A DNA stretch of 64,000 nt from Lactiplantibacillus mudanjiangensis (GCF_005405385.1 NZ_BJDY01000003.1:1-64000), one strand, 5' to 3'; positions 43,801 through 52,807 are shown, numbered from the stretch's first letter. Notes: generated from the letters alone by a model not told the origin. Program-made: numbers and translations.

Positions 43801-45678
43801 TTGCGTGCCGCTAAACATTGAAGCCATCAATTGGACTGCGCTCGTATCCAATTTAGACAAATTGACGCCCGCTAAATTGGTGTTTTGGAACATACTACTC
43901 ATGTCCGTCACTTGGCTAGTGTCAAATGTGCTTAAGTCAATCCCAGCTAAAGTTGCGCCCGCAAACATACTACTCATGTCGGTCACAGCACTAGTCGTCA
44001 ACGAACTAAGATCAATACCTGTTAAATCAGTCCCCGCAAACATCCCAGCCATGGTCGTGGCCTCACCCGTCTGGAATTGGGCTAGATTTAAGCTCCCTAA
44101 AATACCAGTGTTACTAAACGTATTGGTAAAATTCGTGACATTATCGGATTTCCAACCACTGAGATCCACAGTCTTTAAACTAGCTGTGTTTCGGAAAACA
44201 TTCATCCAAGATGTGGCTTTCGTAAGTTGCCATCCGGTTAAATTCAACGTTGTTAAGCTGCTGTCACTCGCAAACAAGTTTGCAATTGAGATGACATTAG
44301 CCGTCTGCCAACCGCTCAGGTTTAAGCTTGTCAGACTCGTATCAGTCATGAACATACCACCCATGGTGATATTTTTGGTGGCATTGAGCGTCCAACCGCT
44401 TAAATCTAATGACGTTAAATTAACATTATTCGAAAACATCGTGTCAAAAGCAGTCACATTACTAACATTCCAGCCAGCAACCGGAATCGTCGTGGCCAAA
44501 TTTGAGGAGAACATACCACCCATGTCGGTCACTTTGCTCGTATCCCAATTAGCAATTCCAGAAAAATCACTAATCTTAGCTCCGGAAAACATTCTGTCCA
44601 TATCCGTGACATGGCTCGTATCAATATAATTAAGTCCAGAAATACTGGTTAAATTAGCAGCACCGAAGAACGTATAGGCCAAACTACTGCCGGCTGTTAC
44701 AGGGCCCTCAATCACCACACTTTTAATTTTGGCCCGATTACTGTACCAGGAATTAGCCCCTTGCATTGCACCCCAAGTTCCGGCTGAAATCGTTAATAGA
44801 CCATTACTATCTAAAGTCCAAGTGCTCCCACCGGTGACCTCTTTACTAAAGTCCCCACTAGCCACAACAGTTGCTGTCACTGTAGCAGCCCGAGCTAGCA
44901 TTTTTTTCGATAGACTTCCTTGAACAACTGCTGCTTGCATCGCACCACTTAACGCATTAATTGCAGTGGTGTTGGTTGTCGTCAATGGTGCTGTCGTCAA
45001 AGTATCCGTCGTCTCTGCCGCTGTGACATTAGTTTCAGCATCAACGACATCGGCGGTTGGTGCCGTTGTATCCTGGGTCGTCTCGGCAGTTGGTTGCGTA
45101 ACCGTTGATGTTGATTCAGTCACTTGGTTAGTACTTGTTGAAGTGGTGGTATCGGCATCTTTCGCCGTAGTTGTTGAGCTACTGCTCTCGTCGACTGTCA
45201 CAGTTTTGTTTGATTGGCTTGTGCTTGTTTTATCCTGATCAGTAGCCGTTTGATGACTTTGCGTGGTCTCCTTTTGGCTACTAGTCTCATTAGTGGTCGT
45301 TTGATTCGTCGTCTTGCTGTCACTAGCCGTTACGGATGACTCGCTAGTCTCATTGATTTCACTGGTTGTATCATCAGCTTTAGTGACTGACGATGCCTGA
45401 TCATCAGTCGTCGTTTGATCGGCCTTCGTTGTTGCTGTTTGACTGCCATCGGATGTTGCCGTGGTAACATCTGATTGATTTAAGGTAGTGGTCGAGCCAC
45501 TCAGTTGGGTTGCGCTACTGCTGGTGACGCTACTAGTCGCATTTGTTTCATCGACCGTATCGGCTTGCCCGTTCAACAAATTAACATTCCAAGTCGTGAC
45601 GGCGATTCCGGCAAAGACCCAAAAGCGTCCCTTTTTATACATTTTATAAATTATTTTTTCATTTTTTGTTGCTCGCAT
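40888..45678 (-). CDS. Giant LPxTG-anchored surface protein with BspA-type LRR and eight Ig-like repeats
   Basis: A ~1596-residue adhesin-like protein. ATG 45678 follows GGGG and begins a KxYKxGKxW-type signal (KIIYKMYKKGRFWVFAG). Then come a Ser/Thr-rich stalk (about 40-270), DUF285/BspA leucine-rich repeats with repeated DMSSMF-like units (about 330-720), and eight Ig-like (group 3) repeats ending in YTYTD-x-x-GN. The fifth Ig repeat holds an insert of roughly 25 residues. Two or three NPDGDGDTINPG repeats precede LPQTDE, a hydrophobic segment and RKRR for sortase anchoring. Likely role is adhesion; the ligand is unknown. Confidence 0.88.
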   Translation of the reverse strand: MRATKNEKIIYKMYKKGRFWVFAGIAVTTWNVNLLNGQADTVDETNATSSVTSSSATQLSGSTTTLNQSDVTTATSDGSQTATTKADQTTTDDQASSVTKADDTTSEINETSESSVTASDSKTTNQTTTNETSSQKETTQSHQTATDQDKTSTSQSNKTVTVDESSSSTTTAKDADTTTSTSTNQVTESTSTVTQPTAETTQDTTAPTADVVDAETNVTAAETTDTLTTAPLTTTNTTAINALSGAMQAAVVQGSLSKKMLARAATVTATVVASGDFSKEVTGGSTWTLDSNGLLTISAGTWGAMQGANSWYSNRAKIKSVVIEGPVTAGSSLAYTFFGAANLTSISGLNYIDTSHVTDMDRMFSGAKISDFSGIANWDTSKVTDMGGMFSSNLATTIPVAGWNVSNVTAFDTMFSNNVNLTSLDLSGWTLNATKNITMGGMFMTDTSLTSLNLSGWQTANVISIANLFASDSSLTTLNLTGWQLTKATSWMNVFRNTASLKTVDLSGWKSDNVTNFTNTFSNTGILGSLNLAQFQTGEATTMAGMFAGTDLTGIDLSSLTTSAVTDMSSMFAGATLAGIDLSTFDTSQVTDMSSMFQNTNLAGVNLSKLDTSAVQLMASMFSGTQGLESLDLSHFKTNNVTSMNSMFSDTSIKQLNLSSFDTSQVTDMYAMFSGAAVTSLDLSSFDMTNVASMTDMLKATSLSTLTLSPTVNLQTSGVNIFGDPYQDTVTLPAIKVTDQYTGSWIDTDGKTYTSAELMAAYDQGRTTNFTAPITYTWEVITSKSDLTAKNITLIAGPKTTWTAKDSVASLKDVDGNAIDLSTVSTDVITATGDTVETTKAGTYQVILAYTDDKGVTRTADATVTIVNSQAVLVGQTVSVNQGSKTWQASDSVDQTKSLNADGQALDVTELASVTSSTLDTSKAGAQTVTLTYVDAAGNTVTTDVVVNVIASQAGLVTKNIEIVKGQNATWNVLDNVISATDFNGDAVTDLKTLQLTTSTTPDLTTVGDYPMTLTYTDGEGNAHTYTISVKVIASQVNLAGKDVTVIMGPNANWQVSDSLASATGSDGHALTAAELAKVTTNATPDLTKVGDTEVTLTYTDAAGNTATTTATIHVIKSVAHVNVKDGTIIMGPNATWQAQDNLVSVIQANGDTVAADDVILKNDVQVNSARVMSIMYSYLRADGTTVTVSGQVDLSKIGDNTITYTYTDSQGNTTNSVANVAVVASQAALNANDQTIVQGPNASWNATKAVTVTDEFGQSTAATTVTVGGDTVDLTKAGVYHVTYTYTDGAGNVFTKTIAVTVAATQAGLTTTNSTLIAGPTTKWTVMDNLTAGKDATGQALDLSQVKVSGTVDTTKVGSYPITYTYTDNQGNVVKQTITVTVTKSQAGLTVKDSTLTAGGTWTAADNFVQATDATGQTLTLSAVTVSGQVNTTTAGSYQVTYTYVDAAGNTYTKTAAITVQPATDTDDNGGTTTNSDGDGDTVNQGDDGTTVNPDGDGDTINPGTDENTLVNPDGDGDTINPGTTASHGANQQPTVLAKTTVVSAAVVTANKKKVAQLPQTDEDQTHNVSALGLTLLALTGVVSWFGIGRKRRHN

Positions 45679-46189
45679 TCGAAATTCCCCATTTCTTAAC
45701 TGAGTACCCACACCCATCATCACAACAAACCGCCACTCCCAATTGACGGTTGATTACAATTATTTATGATCTTTTTTAAGGCCCCTGATTCCATCGTCTT
45801 TTACCAACCAATTTTTAAAAACTATAATTAATTATAATAATTAAAGCTATTGATTAATAAGCGCCTTTCGTAATTATAATATAGCATAAATTAGTTTATT
45901 AAACCATTCTAATTTTCTAGATATTGGTTATTTATTTATTGTCTTTCAGACTTTAATTAAGCATCGATAAAAGGCGATGATTTGCGGCTTTTATTATTCT
46001 TTTTTAGATATCATTTTTTATTGAACCGATCTAACTCTCACACAACAATTATATAAAAGCCACTAATTATTTAAGTGAATTCACAATTATGGCAAACTGC
46101 CTTTATTTAAATAAAATAATGATATCCAACTAACTATCTACGCCCTAATTATCAATTATCAACCCAACCAATTTAGCTAAAACATCAAA
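45679..46189. other. A/T-rich intergenic region, no gene seen
   Basis: About 510 bp between the two surface-protein genes on the minus strand. It is very A/T-rich and must hold the promoter of the giant gene. I see no conserved motif or short ORF with a ribosome site. Confidence 0.5.
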
Positions 46190-46225
46190 AAAACACCAAG
46201 TTAGTTTTTGACTAACTTGGTGTTT
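46190..46225 (-). terminator. Intrinsic terminator
   Basis: AAACACCAAGTTAG pairs with CTAACTTGGTGTTT around a 7-nt loop; A-rich on the downstream side for the minus strand (T run). Confidence 0.9.
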
Positions 46226-46236
46226 ACTATTTTCAA

Positions 46237-47058
46237 TTAAGCTTGACGCAATTTACGGCTGATCCCCGCCGCACCAGTTAACGTGGTTAAAGCTAACAAC
46301 ACGCCTCCCGCGATCGACGTGGTATTCGTGGTCGCTGTATCACGACTTGGTAAACTGAACGCAACCGCTGATGTTAACTTGGTTGTCGTTGGCCGTTTAA
46401 CAGTTGTTGGCACTTGTGTAATACTCGTGGTCTTGGCCTTAGTTGTCGTTGCTGACACTTTGACAGCTGGCTTAACCGTACTAGTCACAACCGCTTTAGT
46501 TGTACTAGGTGTTGTCTTGGCTGCCACACTGGCCGTAGCAGCAACTTTAGCCGTGGCTTTAACTGACACTGGTGTTGTAACCGTGGCTTTTGTCGCCGCT
46601 ACTGCTGTTGCGGTCGTTGATTTAGCCGACGTTGCTGGTGTTACTGATTTCGTTGCCATTTTAGTGGTACTTGTCTTAGTAGCGGCAGTGGTTTTAGCCG
46701 TCGTTTGTGGCCGTGGTGTTAAATTAATTTTATCGGTAATTTCTTCGGTCGTCGTGCCATCTTCATACGTAGTGGTCGTCGTGCCATCTTTTTCAGTCAC
46801 GTTAGTCTTAGCATTGGCGTCATAAGTTTGATCACTAGTATCAGTCGTTGTATCAGCACTTGAAGCTTCAGTGCTGGCCGTATCATCGGTCGTCGTTGAA
46901 TCAGTCGTTGCCGTAACGGCGGTTGTTTCACCGGTCGTGGTTGTGTCATCAGCGTTAGCCAAAACCGTCCCAAAGCTGAGTGCAACTAACGTAGCTCCTG
47001 CTAGTAAGAAAAGTCGACTTTGTTGATGTAATTTTTTAAAAGTTGTCGTTTGACGCAT
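46237..47058 (-). CDS. Thr/Ala-rich secreted wall-associated protein with degenerate sorting signal
   Basis: A 273-residue exported protein of low complexity. The signal peptide (RLFLLAGATLVALSFG) ends ANA-DD, followed by a Thr/Asp-rich segment and a long Thr/Lys/Ala/Val stretch likely to be O-glycosylated or extended. The C terminus reads LPSRDT, then a hydrophobic helix and RKLRQA. This looks like a sortase signal, but LPSRD departs from the LPQTxE form of the neighbouring gene. Start ATG has AGGGGGG upstream. Confidence 0.75.
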   Translation of the reverse strand: MRQTTTFKKLHQQSRLFLLAGATLVALSFGTVLANADDTTTTGETTAVTATTDSTTTDDTASTEASSADTTTDTSDQTYDANAKTNVTEKDGTTTTTYEDGTTTEEITDKINLTPRPQTTAKTTAATKTSTTKMATKSVTPATSAKSTTATAVAATKATVTTPVSVKATAKVAATASVAAKTTPSTTKAVVTSTVKPAVKVSATTTKAKTTSITQVPTTVKRPTTTKLTSAVAFSLPSRDTATTNTTSIAGGVLLALTTLTGAAGISRKLRQA

Positions 47059-47457
47059 TGCTGATACCCCCCAGAGCCGGTCAAAAACCGCTTTTCGACC
47101 ATAAGCTTATGCCAGTTTCATTACATATATTTATACTGAAAAATCAAAATTTAACTTAAAGACTGATAAATCAGTCTTTTCAATTTTGGGTTTATTATTT
47201 AATTTAATCACATTCGTTAATGAATAAACCCTTTCTACATTTATAGAATAACACATATATCTAGTATAAATCAATAACAAATTATTAATATACCGATTTT
47301 AAAATCCGTTTTAAATAAGGCAATTAAAAGTCTAGGCTTTTACTTAATACCGGCTATTCAATTAAAACTATACCAATTTTGAAATTGCAGTGATCAGATG
47401 CTAATTATCGCTTTTTATTCATAATGTACTATCCTGACATGTGTGGGATATAGATAA
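47059..47457. other. A/T-rich intergenic region, no gene seen
   Basis: About 400 bp of strongly A/T-rich sequence carrying the promoter of the Thr-rich gene. No repeat, RNA motif or short gene could be supported. Confidence 0.5.
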
Positions 47458-47490
47458 TCAAAAAAGCGTTACGCTCATTGCGTTAACGCC
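47458..47490 (-). terminator. Intrinsic terminator
   Basis: GGCGTTAACGC and GCGTAACGC on the minus strand form a hairpin followed by six T. Confidence 0.65.
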
Positions 47491-47514
47491 TAATTAACTA
47501 CCTCAAATATTTAA

Positions 47515-47796
47515 TTAATCCTGAGTTAGTTGTTTAACAAACTGAGCCAAAACCGCTGTCAGTGTGTTAACCGTCTCCGGATAAGTCGCTGGATGTTGTA
47601 ATAAGTAGCTCATAATTCGACCTTGGTACAACACCGACGTTGATTGTTCCCCACTCGTCTGTAACAAAGTCCGTCGAAATTCATTTAATAATTGCTGTAA
47701 CCCGGCTTGATTGTCATCAGTAACATCTAAAGTTAATGCTGCTCGACTAATGGCATCCAAAACCATCGTTTGAGTTGTTGCTTGTTTAATGGTCAT
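47515..47796 (-). CDS. Small helical protein, possibly bacteriocin immunity-like
   Basis: A 93-residue soluble protein, ATG 47796 behind AAGGTGGGG. It is predicted as a helical bundle (LQQLLNEFRRTLLQ ... RIMSYLLQHPATYPETVNTLTAVLAQF). Size and helix layout recall enterocin-A-type immunity proteins, but I see no diagnostic motif and there is no bacteriocin gene next to it. Treat as hypothetical. Confidence 0.6.
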   Translation of the reverse strand: MTIKQATTQTMVLDAISRAALTLDVTDDNQAGLQQLLNEFRRTLLQTSGEQSTSVLYQGRIMSYLLQHPATYPETVNTLTAVLAQFVKQLTQD

Positions 47797-47941
47797 TACC
47801 ATCGCCCCACCTTTTTTCTAGGATAGCAATTAGTATACACTTAATTTGCGATTAACGACCAGTCAAAGTTCCTAATTGCAACACCAATAACGCTATGTTA
47901 GGGTAAACTATTCCCTTACCAAATATTTGGAGGTTTATCAG

Positions 47942-48358
47942 ATGAAACCATCACCAAAATGGATCGCGCGTGTCCAACAATTTATGCGCGGCCGCTACGG
48001 TCAAAACGATACATTGAACCGGGTTTTAAACAATACTGCGTTGCTCTTAATTATCATTAGTCTATTTGGTCGTTGGCCATGGTTAGTCTTAATCGCATTC
48101 TTATTACTAATTGTGAGTTATTGGCGTTTATTTTCCAAAAAGATCTATCAACAAGTCGCCATCAACCGTCGTTTTCAACGATTATGGCAACCAATCATAC
48201 GACCATTCACTTGGATCAAGCATCAACTCACCCAGCATTGGCGTTTTCGCTTCTTTCACTGCGCCCAGTGTCAACAACGCATTCGCATTCCACGCCATCA
48301 CGGTCGAGTTCGGATCACTTGTCCAAAATGTGGGCATCAATTTGAGGCGCGCACTTAA
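47942..48358 (+). CDS. Two-TM membrane protein with C-terminal zinc ribbon
   Basis: A 138-residue protein. ATG 47942 is chosen for GGAGG 8 nt upstream. Residues about 25-65 form one or two membrane segments (LLLIIISLFG and WLVLIAFLLLIV). The C terminus holds CAQC..17..CPKC, a zinc-ribbon pattern, with RHHGRVRI between. Basic loops lie on the cytoplasmic side. Similar small proteins occur widely in lactobacilli without an assigned role. Confidence 0.78.
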   Translation: MKPSPKWIARVQQFMRGRYGQNDTLNRVLNNTALLLIIISLFGRWPWLVLIAFLLLIVSYWRLFSKKIYQQVAINRRFQRLWQPIIRPFTWIKHQLTQHWRFRFFHCAQCQQRIRIPRHHGRVRITCPKCGHQFEART

Positions 48359-48395
48359 GTTCTAAATTTCTGAAAAATTGACTTTTTTTCAGAAA

Positions 48396-48419
48396 TCGCT
48401 TACGAAAAAGCGTTTTTTC
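48396..48419 (+). terminator. Intrinsic terminator
   Basis: CGCTT pairs with AAGCG and is followed by six T. A second weak hairpin TTTCTGAAAA/TTTTCAGAAA precedes it (48368-48395). Confidence 0.65.
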
Positions 48420-48469
48420 TGCTACAGTGACCTATTGTGTTAACTGTACGGAAAAAGGAGAGAACGTGA

Positions 48470-49900
48470 ATGCAAACAAAGTCACACACTAATCCAACTT
48501 TGATTATGATTGGATTATTATTAGGCGGGTTTGTCGGCATGTTCAGTGAAACCGCGTTGAACATTGCCCTCCCGCAATTGGAACAACAACTCAACGTGAA
48601 CACCGGGACAATTCAATGGCTCGTGACCGGTTACTTATTGATGGTCGGAATCGTGCTGCCATTATCCAGTATGCTCACCAAACACTTTACAACTCGACAA
48701 CTGATTATCTTTGCGCTGATTGATTTCATGGTCGGCGCTATTATCTCAGCCCTTGCCGGGAGCTTCTTAGTCTTACTCATCGGTCGGATGATTCAAGGAA
48801 TTGCAACCGGTTTAATTTTACCGTTGATCTTTATTGTCTTATTAGCCGTTTACCCACCACAAAAACGCGGGGCCGCCATGGGACTAGTCGGTTTAGTTAT
48901 TATGTTTGCCCCCGCAGTCGGGCCAACTTTAGCTGGCTTAATCTTGGGCTTGTTATCTTGGCATTGGATTTTCTGGTTATTCGTCCCACTCTTGGCGATT
49001 GCGTTAATTATTACCATCATCTTTATGCAAAATGTCGCCGAAGTGACCAAACCTAAGGTCGATGCCTTATCAATTGTCCTATCATCCTTCGGTTTTGGCG
49101 GACTCGTCGTTGGTGCTAGCTTAGCAGGTGACCGCGGTTGGGGAAATCCCTTAGTCTTAGGAGCGCTGATTATTGGCCTGGTTGCTTTATACTTCTATGG
49201 TTATCGGCAACTCCATCTCGAGACGCCTATTTTGAATCTTCGGGCATTTAGCTTCCGTAACTTCAGTATCGGGACAGTTTTAGTCATGATTGACTTCGGC
49301 ATTATCATGTCTTCCATGTATTTATTACCCATGTATTGGCAAAAAGGCCTGGTTGTACCAGTCGCCTTAACTGGGGTCTTAATGTTACCTGGTGGTGTGA
49401 TCAACGCGGTTGTTTCCGCGACTTCTGGACGTTTATTCGATAATTATGGTGCAAAATATTTAACACGAATCGGCTTTGGACTCAGCTTCATCGGGGCCTT
49501 GATGTTAATTTTTACCACCACACACAGTGGCTATTGGTATGTTGTCCTCGCACACGTCATCATTATGATTGGTGCTCCGCTAGCCATGTCACCTGCCCAA
49601 ACTTACGGGTTAAATGCACTCCGGGGACCGGTTGCCGCCGATGGCAGTACAATTTTGAATACGCTACAACAAATTCTCGGCGCCTTAGCTACCGCGATTG
49701 CGACTAGTCTGTTAGGTATCGGTCAAAGTGCCAGCAATGCGACTGGGGCAACTGCCTTTGTCCATGGCGTTCATTATGGTTTCTGGTTCACTTTAGCATT
49801 AGCCGTCTTAGGTTCTTGCCTATCCTTTATGGTCGATGGCAAACCAGCTAAATCTGTTGATCCATTGGTAGAAAAACAGTCAGCCGCAACGGCTCATTAA
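48470..49900 (+). CDS. MFS drug exporter, DHA2 family (14 TM)
   Basis: A 476-residue EmrB/LmrB-like multidrug or toxic-ion exporter driven by protons. N-terminal GFVGMFSETALNIALPQLE and GTIQWLVTGYLLMVGIVLP, then APAVGPTLAGLILG (motif C) are typical. Start ATG follows AAGGAGAG. It is monocistronic with its own terminator and is a separate paralogue of the transporter at 26154. Confidence 0.87.
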   Translation: MQTKSHTNPTLIMIGLLLGGFVGMFSETALNIALPQLEQQLNVNTGTIQWLVTGYLLMVGIVLPLSSMLTKHFTTRQLIIFALIDFMVGAIISALAGSFLVLLIGRMIQGIATGLILPLIFIVLLAVYPPQKRGAAMGLVGLVIMFAPAVGPTLAGLILGLLSWHWIFWLFVPLLAIALIITIIFMQNVAEVTKPKVDALSIVLSSFGFGGLVVGASLAGDRGWGNPLVLGALIIGLVALYFYGYRQLHLETPILNLRAFSFRNFSIGTVLVMIDFGIIMSSMYLLPMYWQKGLVVPVALTGVLMLPGGVINAVVSATSGRLFDNYGAKYLTRIGFGLSFIGALMLIFTTTHSGYWYVVLAHVIIMIGAPLAMSPAQTYGLNALRGPVAADGSTILNTLQQILGALATAIATSLLGIGQSASNATGATAFVHGVHYGFWFTLALAVLGSCLSFMVDGKPAKSVDPLVEKQSAATAH

Positions 49901-49916
49901 CCATGACTCATTTACA

Positions 49917-49958
49917 ATCACGTTACGATCAAATAAATCGTGACGTGATTGTTTTTTC
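49917..49958 (+). terminator. Intrinsic terminator
   Basis: AATCACGTtACGAT pairs with ATCGTgACGTGATT, followed by TGTTTTTT. Confidence 0.88.
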
Positions 49959-50022
49959 TAATTGCACTTTTGCCTGTTTTCCGCCACAATGGAAGTGAGT
50001 CATTACAAGGAGAATTCATTTA

Positions 50023-50217
50023 ATGGAAACGACAGTTAATTTAATTATTGGGACTAGTGTTCTACTGGCTCTCATTTGTTTCTGGCAAGCGGTTGTCAGC
50101 TTTCGCCATGGTTCACAAAAATTAATGGCGTGGATCTGGTTAATTGTTGGCTTATTATTCGTTGGTTTGGCCGGATTTTTCATTTGGGTCATGGTGCCAC
50201 TTTGGACCAGCCTCTAA
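50023..50217 (+). CDS. Small two-TM membrane protein
   Basis: A 64-residue protein made almost wholly of two hydrophobic helices (residues 5-24 and 35-60) joined by a short SFRHGSQKL loop. Start ATG has AAGGAG upstream. The next gene begins 12 nt after the stop, so they form a two-gene operon. No family recognised. Confidence 0.7.
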   Translation: METTVNLIIGTSVLLALICFWQAVVSFRHGSQKLMAWIWLIVGLLFVGLAGFFIWVMVPLWTSL

Positions 50218-50229
50218 GGGGGGACGACA

Positions 50230-50523
50230 ATGCCTTCATCTGCATTGATCAATAAGTACTTAACGAAGTATCAGCTCACATTACAACATCCAGAACACGG
50301 CATGGTGTTACTGACATCATCGGTTTGGCTCGCCCATCCAGAATTGCAACAAGCAATATCTCAGGCAGTTCAAGGACTAAAAGGTATCCAACAAGTGACC
50401 GCCACAAGTCCTGAGCAACTGATATTGCGCTACGATTCCAGTCAGTTACGGCAGTTAAACCCACTGACTTTGCTATCATTGGAACGGCAACTCAGTCGGC
50501 AATACAAAAAAGCAGGTTATTAG
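50230..50523 (+). CDS. Hypothetical protein, possible HMA-like ferredoxin fold
   Basis: A 97-residue soluble protein with AAGGGGGG before ATG. The order GMVLLTSSVWLAHPELQQAISQAVQGLKGIQQVTAT then QLILRYDSS suggests a beta-alpha-beta fold like heavy-metal-associated domains, but there is no CxxC. Small HMA2-type proteins without metal sites exist. Co-transcribed with the two-TM protein. Confidence 0.6.
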   Translation: MPSSALINKYLTKYQLTLQHPEHGMVLLTSSVWLAHPELQQAISQAVQGLKGIQQVTATSPEQLILRYDSSQLRQLNPLTLLSLERQLSRQYKKAGY

Positions 50524-50529
50524 CTAGGC

Positions 50530-50860
50530 TAACTTAGTCACCTACGTCAGCCAGTGATTCTGCCGGCTGTGGGACCGACTCCAGCCAAAGTGCGGGCTTC
50601 CGTCTCGCTTTTAAGACTAGCTCAAACCGCTAGTCTTAAAAGTCGTCCACGTCGTAAAGTCCGGCAAAATCATCCGGACTAACGATGTTTTCACGGCCGG
50701 CGCCATCACTGGCTGACTCCGGTTATCATACGGATACTAATTAATTATAATCACTATCATCTTCATATTGAGCCCAGCGCTTTTGAAACACGGGTTAGAC
50801 CGCTCTTTGGTTAGGCCCGTTCCGGTTCAATGTAGGCGAACGGTAGGCGGCAAGCAAGAC
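50530..50860 (-). repeat. Palindromic element, copy F (full module 2, truncated module 1)
   Basis: In minus orientation the part at 50535-50720 is a complete module 2 with all three arms and the GCCAGTGAT/ATCACTGGC closing stem. Module 1 (about 50765-50860) keeps its outer end and the TTTCAAAAGC arm but lacks the third arm. It fills the gap between convergent genes. Confidence 0.75.
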
Positions 50861-50877
50861 TTTCATAATACGTTATT

Positions 50878-50924
50878 AAAAAATGGTTGATTCAGAATGT
50901 TAAATTCCGAATCAACCATTTTTT
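50878..50924 (-). terminator. Intrinsic terminator
   Basis: AAAAATGGTTGATTC pairs with GAATCAACCATTTTT; on the minus strand it follows the DUF1398-like gene. Confidence 0.85.
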
Positions 50925-50964
50925 GCATAATCATTTGTTTAAAGGCGCACCTGATAGCTCATAG

Positions 50965-51351
50965 CTAAAATTCAATCGCAGCAATAATTTTACCTTCTGG
51001 ACCGGCAAAATCAATAATATTGCGTTTCAAGTTAGCCGTCCAAGTCTCACAGCCAGCCGCCGCGAGTGCTTTCACTGCTTCGGCCAAGCTTAACGTGCCT
51101 GCAATGTAAGCCGCACCTGCTTTTTCAACAGCGTCCACATTAACCTCACCGCCAGTAACCGGCGTGCCAAGGCCATTACTCAATCGTTCAACTAAATAGC
51201 CATTTTCGCCAAAATAAGTGGTCATCCCAGCATCAACATCATATTCTAAGTGTTGAATCCCTAAATCCGCTTCTTTTTTGGCAATTGTTGCAAAATCTGT
51301 ATGGTCGCCCAAGTTTGCTAATAATTCATCAATCGTTGCTAATTTAAACAT
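50965..51351 (-). CDS. DUF1398 family protein
   Basis: A 128-residue soluble protein resembling DUF1398 (phage-derived or envelope-related, function unknown). The pattern GIQHLEYDVDAGMTTYFGENG and C-terminal CETWTANLKRNIIDFAGPEGK fits. Start ATG has AAGGGAG upstream. Monocistronic with a terminator. Confidence 0.7.
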   Translation of the reverse strand: MFKLATIDELLANLGDHTDFATIAKKEADLGIQHLEYDVDAGMTTYFGENGYLVERLSNGLGTPVTGGEVNVDAVEKAGAAYIAGTLSLAEAVKALAAAGCETWTANLKRNIIDFAGPEGKIIAAIEF

Positions 51352-51398
51352 CGTCTTTATCTCCCTTAATTTAGTTTACTGTTCTATTGTAATCCAAA

Positions 51399-52772
51399 TT
51401 AAGCTGCTTTAGGTTTTAAAGGGTAGAAAATCCGCATCAATAACATATAAATTAACGCAATTACGATCATATCGATAAAGGTTGCGCCAAAAACATTAGC
51501 GACAATCGTCACTTTCTTCAACAACAAGAAGATCCCAACGCCTAAGACCCAACAGATTAACGCAATCCAATTGACCCCATGATGATACCAATATTGTCCA
51601 TGTGAGTTCGCTAATTCATTAACATCGTAATGTTGGTGATGACGCCAATAATAGTCCACTAGCAACACACTGATCATCGGCCCTAAAACCATCCCAATGT
51701 AATCTAAAAATGCCGTGAAGGCCGTCAAAAAGCTCCCAACGAACAATGGCACCAAGGTCACTAACGTTGCAATAATTGTCACTGCCCAAAGTGCGGGTCG
51801 TAACCGGATCTTAGGGAAAATATTCGACAATGCTGACCCCGCTGCCAGTAAGTTCACCGCATTGGCGGTCATACTCGTTAAAACAATGACGAGTAACGCC
51901 AACACACCTAATCCTAACCGACTAGCAATCGTACTAGGATCAGAGTTATTTGGATCATAGGTCCCCGACGTAATCGCAATACTAATGGTCGCCGCTAACC
52001 CAATAAAGGCGAACCAGAATAGCCCCGCAAAAGCGCCTAAGAATGGCATACCGGTAGCACCCGACCGTTTACGCGTGAATCGGGTAAAGTCCGCCCCAGC
52101 GGTCACCCACGACAAGTTAAAGGCTGCTAGTGTGTCCATCCCAGCCCCCGCTGTCATGTGTAACTTAGCTGGCGCGTGCCATGCTAATAATTGCGAAAAC
52201 GAAACCGTTTTGAAAACAACGACGGTTTCCCATAAGACAAACAGAATCACTAAAATAATACCCAATCGTTCGATCATCTGAACAGACTTTTGTCCCACCG
52301 AAACACTCAACAAGTGTAAAACGCTCATGACAATAATTCCCAAAATCAGGCCCTTGGCACCACCTGGTTTTCCATAGACTGGCCAGCCCATAATATCGTG
52401 TAGCAGATAACTGACCGATGTCGCCGCAATAAAAGTATTCACCGCAGTCCAGCCAATATACTGGGTTAAATTAACAAACGATGGCACATAACTCCCACGA
52501 ATCCCAAAGGAACCACGAATCAAACTCATCGTCGCCGCTCCCGTCCGATAACCCATGAAGCCAACTAACGATAAACATAAATATGACAGCGTTGAAGATG
52601 CCACAATCACTTTTAGTGCCGTTAATAGACCACAAGCGGCTAAAACACCGCCGACATACCACGTCCCATTATTGGCATTGGCCCCAATCCAGGTCGCAAA
52701 CATGTCCCAGTTCGACATATGACGATGTTTGGTGGCAATAACTTCAATTTGATATTTAGGTTCCTGTTTCAA
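51399..52772 (-). CDS. NCS1-family purine/cytosine permease
   Basis: A ~457-residue transporter of the nucleobase:cation symport-1 family. Signatures are MSNWDMFATWIGANANNGTWYVGG, GSFGIRGSYVP and SWVTAGADFTRF. Likely substrates are purines, cytosine or related bases such as thiamine precursors. The frame extends to 52820, but transcription should start near 52789, so TTG 52772, behind AAAGGGTG, is the probable start. A promoter and an overlapping palindromic operator lie just upstream. Confidence 0.85.
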   Translation of the reverse strand: MKQEPKYQIEVIATKHRHMSNWDMFATWIGANANNGTWYVGGVLAACGLLTALKVIVASSTLSYLCLSLVGFMGYRTGAATMSLIRGSFGIRGSYVPSFVNLTQYIGWTAVNTFIAATSVSYLLHDIMGWPVYGKPGGAKGLILGIIVMSVLHLLSVSVGQKSVQMIERLGIILVILFVLWETVVVFKTVSFSQLLAWHAPAKLHMTAGAGMDTLAAFNLSWVTAGADFTRFTRKRSGATGMPFLGAFAGLFWFAFIGLAATISIAITSGTYDPNNSDPSTIASRLGLGVLALLVIVLTSMTANAVNLLAAGSALSNIFPKIRLRPALWAVTIIATLVTLVPLFVGSFLTAFTAFLDYIGMVLGPMISVLLVDYYWRHHQHYDVNELANSHGQYWYHHGVNWIALICWVLGVGIFLLLKKVTIVANVFGATFIDMIVIALIYMLLMRIFYPLKPKAA

Positions 52773-52786
52773 GCTGTTCACCCTTT

Positions 52787-52807
52787 CTACAATGTTATCC
52801 ATTGTAG
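52787..52807 (-). promoter_or_regulatory. Palindromic operator over the -10 box of the NCS1 permease
   Basis: CTACAATG (52787-52794) and CATTGTAG (52800-52807) form a perfect 8-bp inverted repeat with a 5-bp spacer. It covers the -10 hexamer and the start site, the classic place for a repressor. Confidence 0.7.

Noticed and set aside
43520-44629. Long plus-strand frames opposite the LRR region
   Set aside because: They mirror the repetitive DUF285 coding sequence; composition is that of an antisense shadow.
46283-46825. Val-rich 180-codon plus-strand frame
   Set aside because: Antisense image of the Thr/Ala-rich surface protein.
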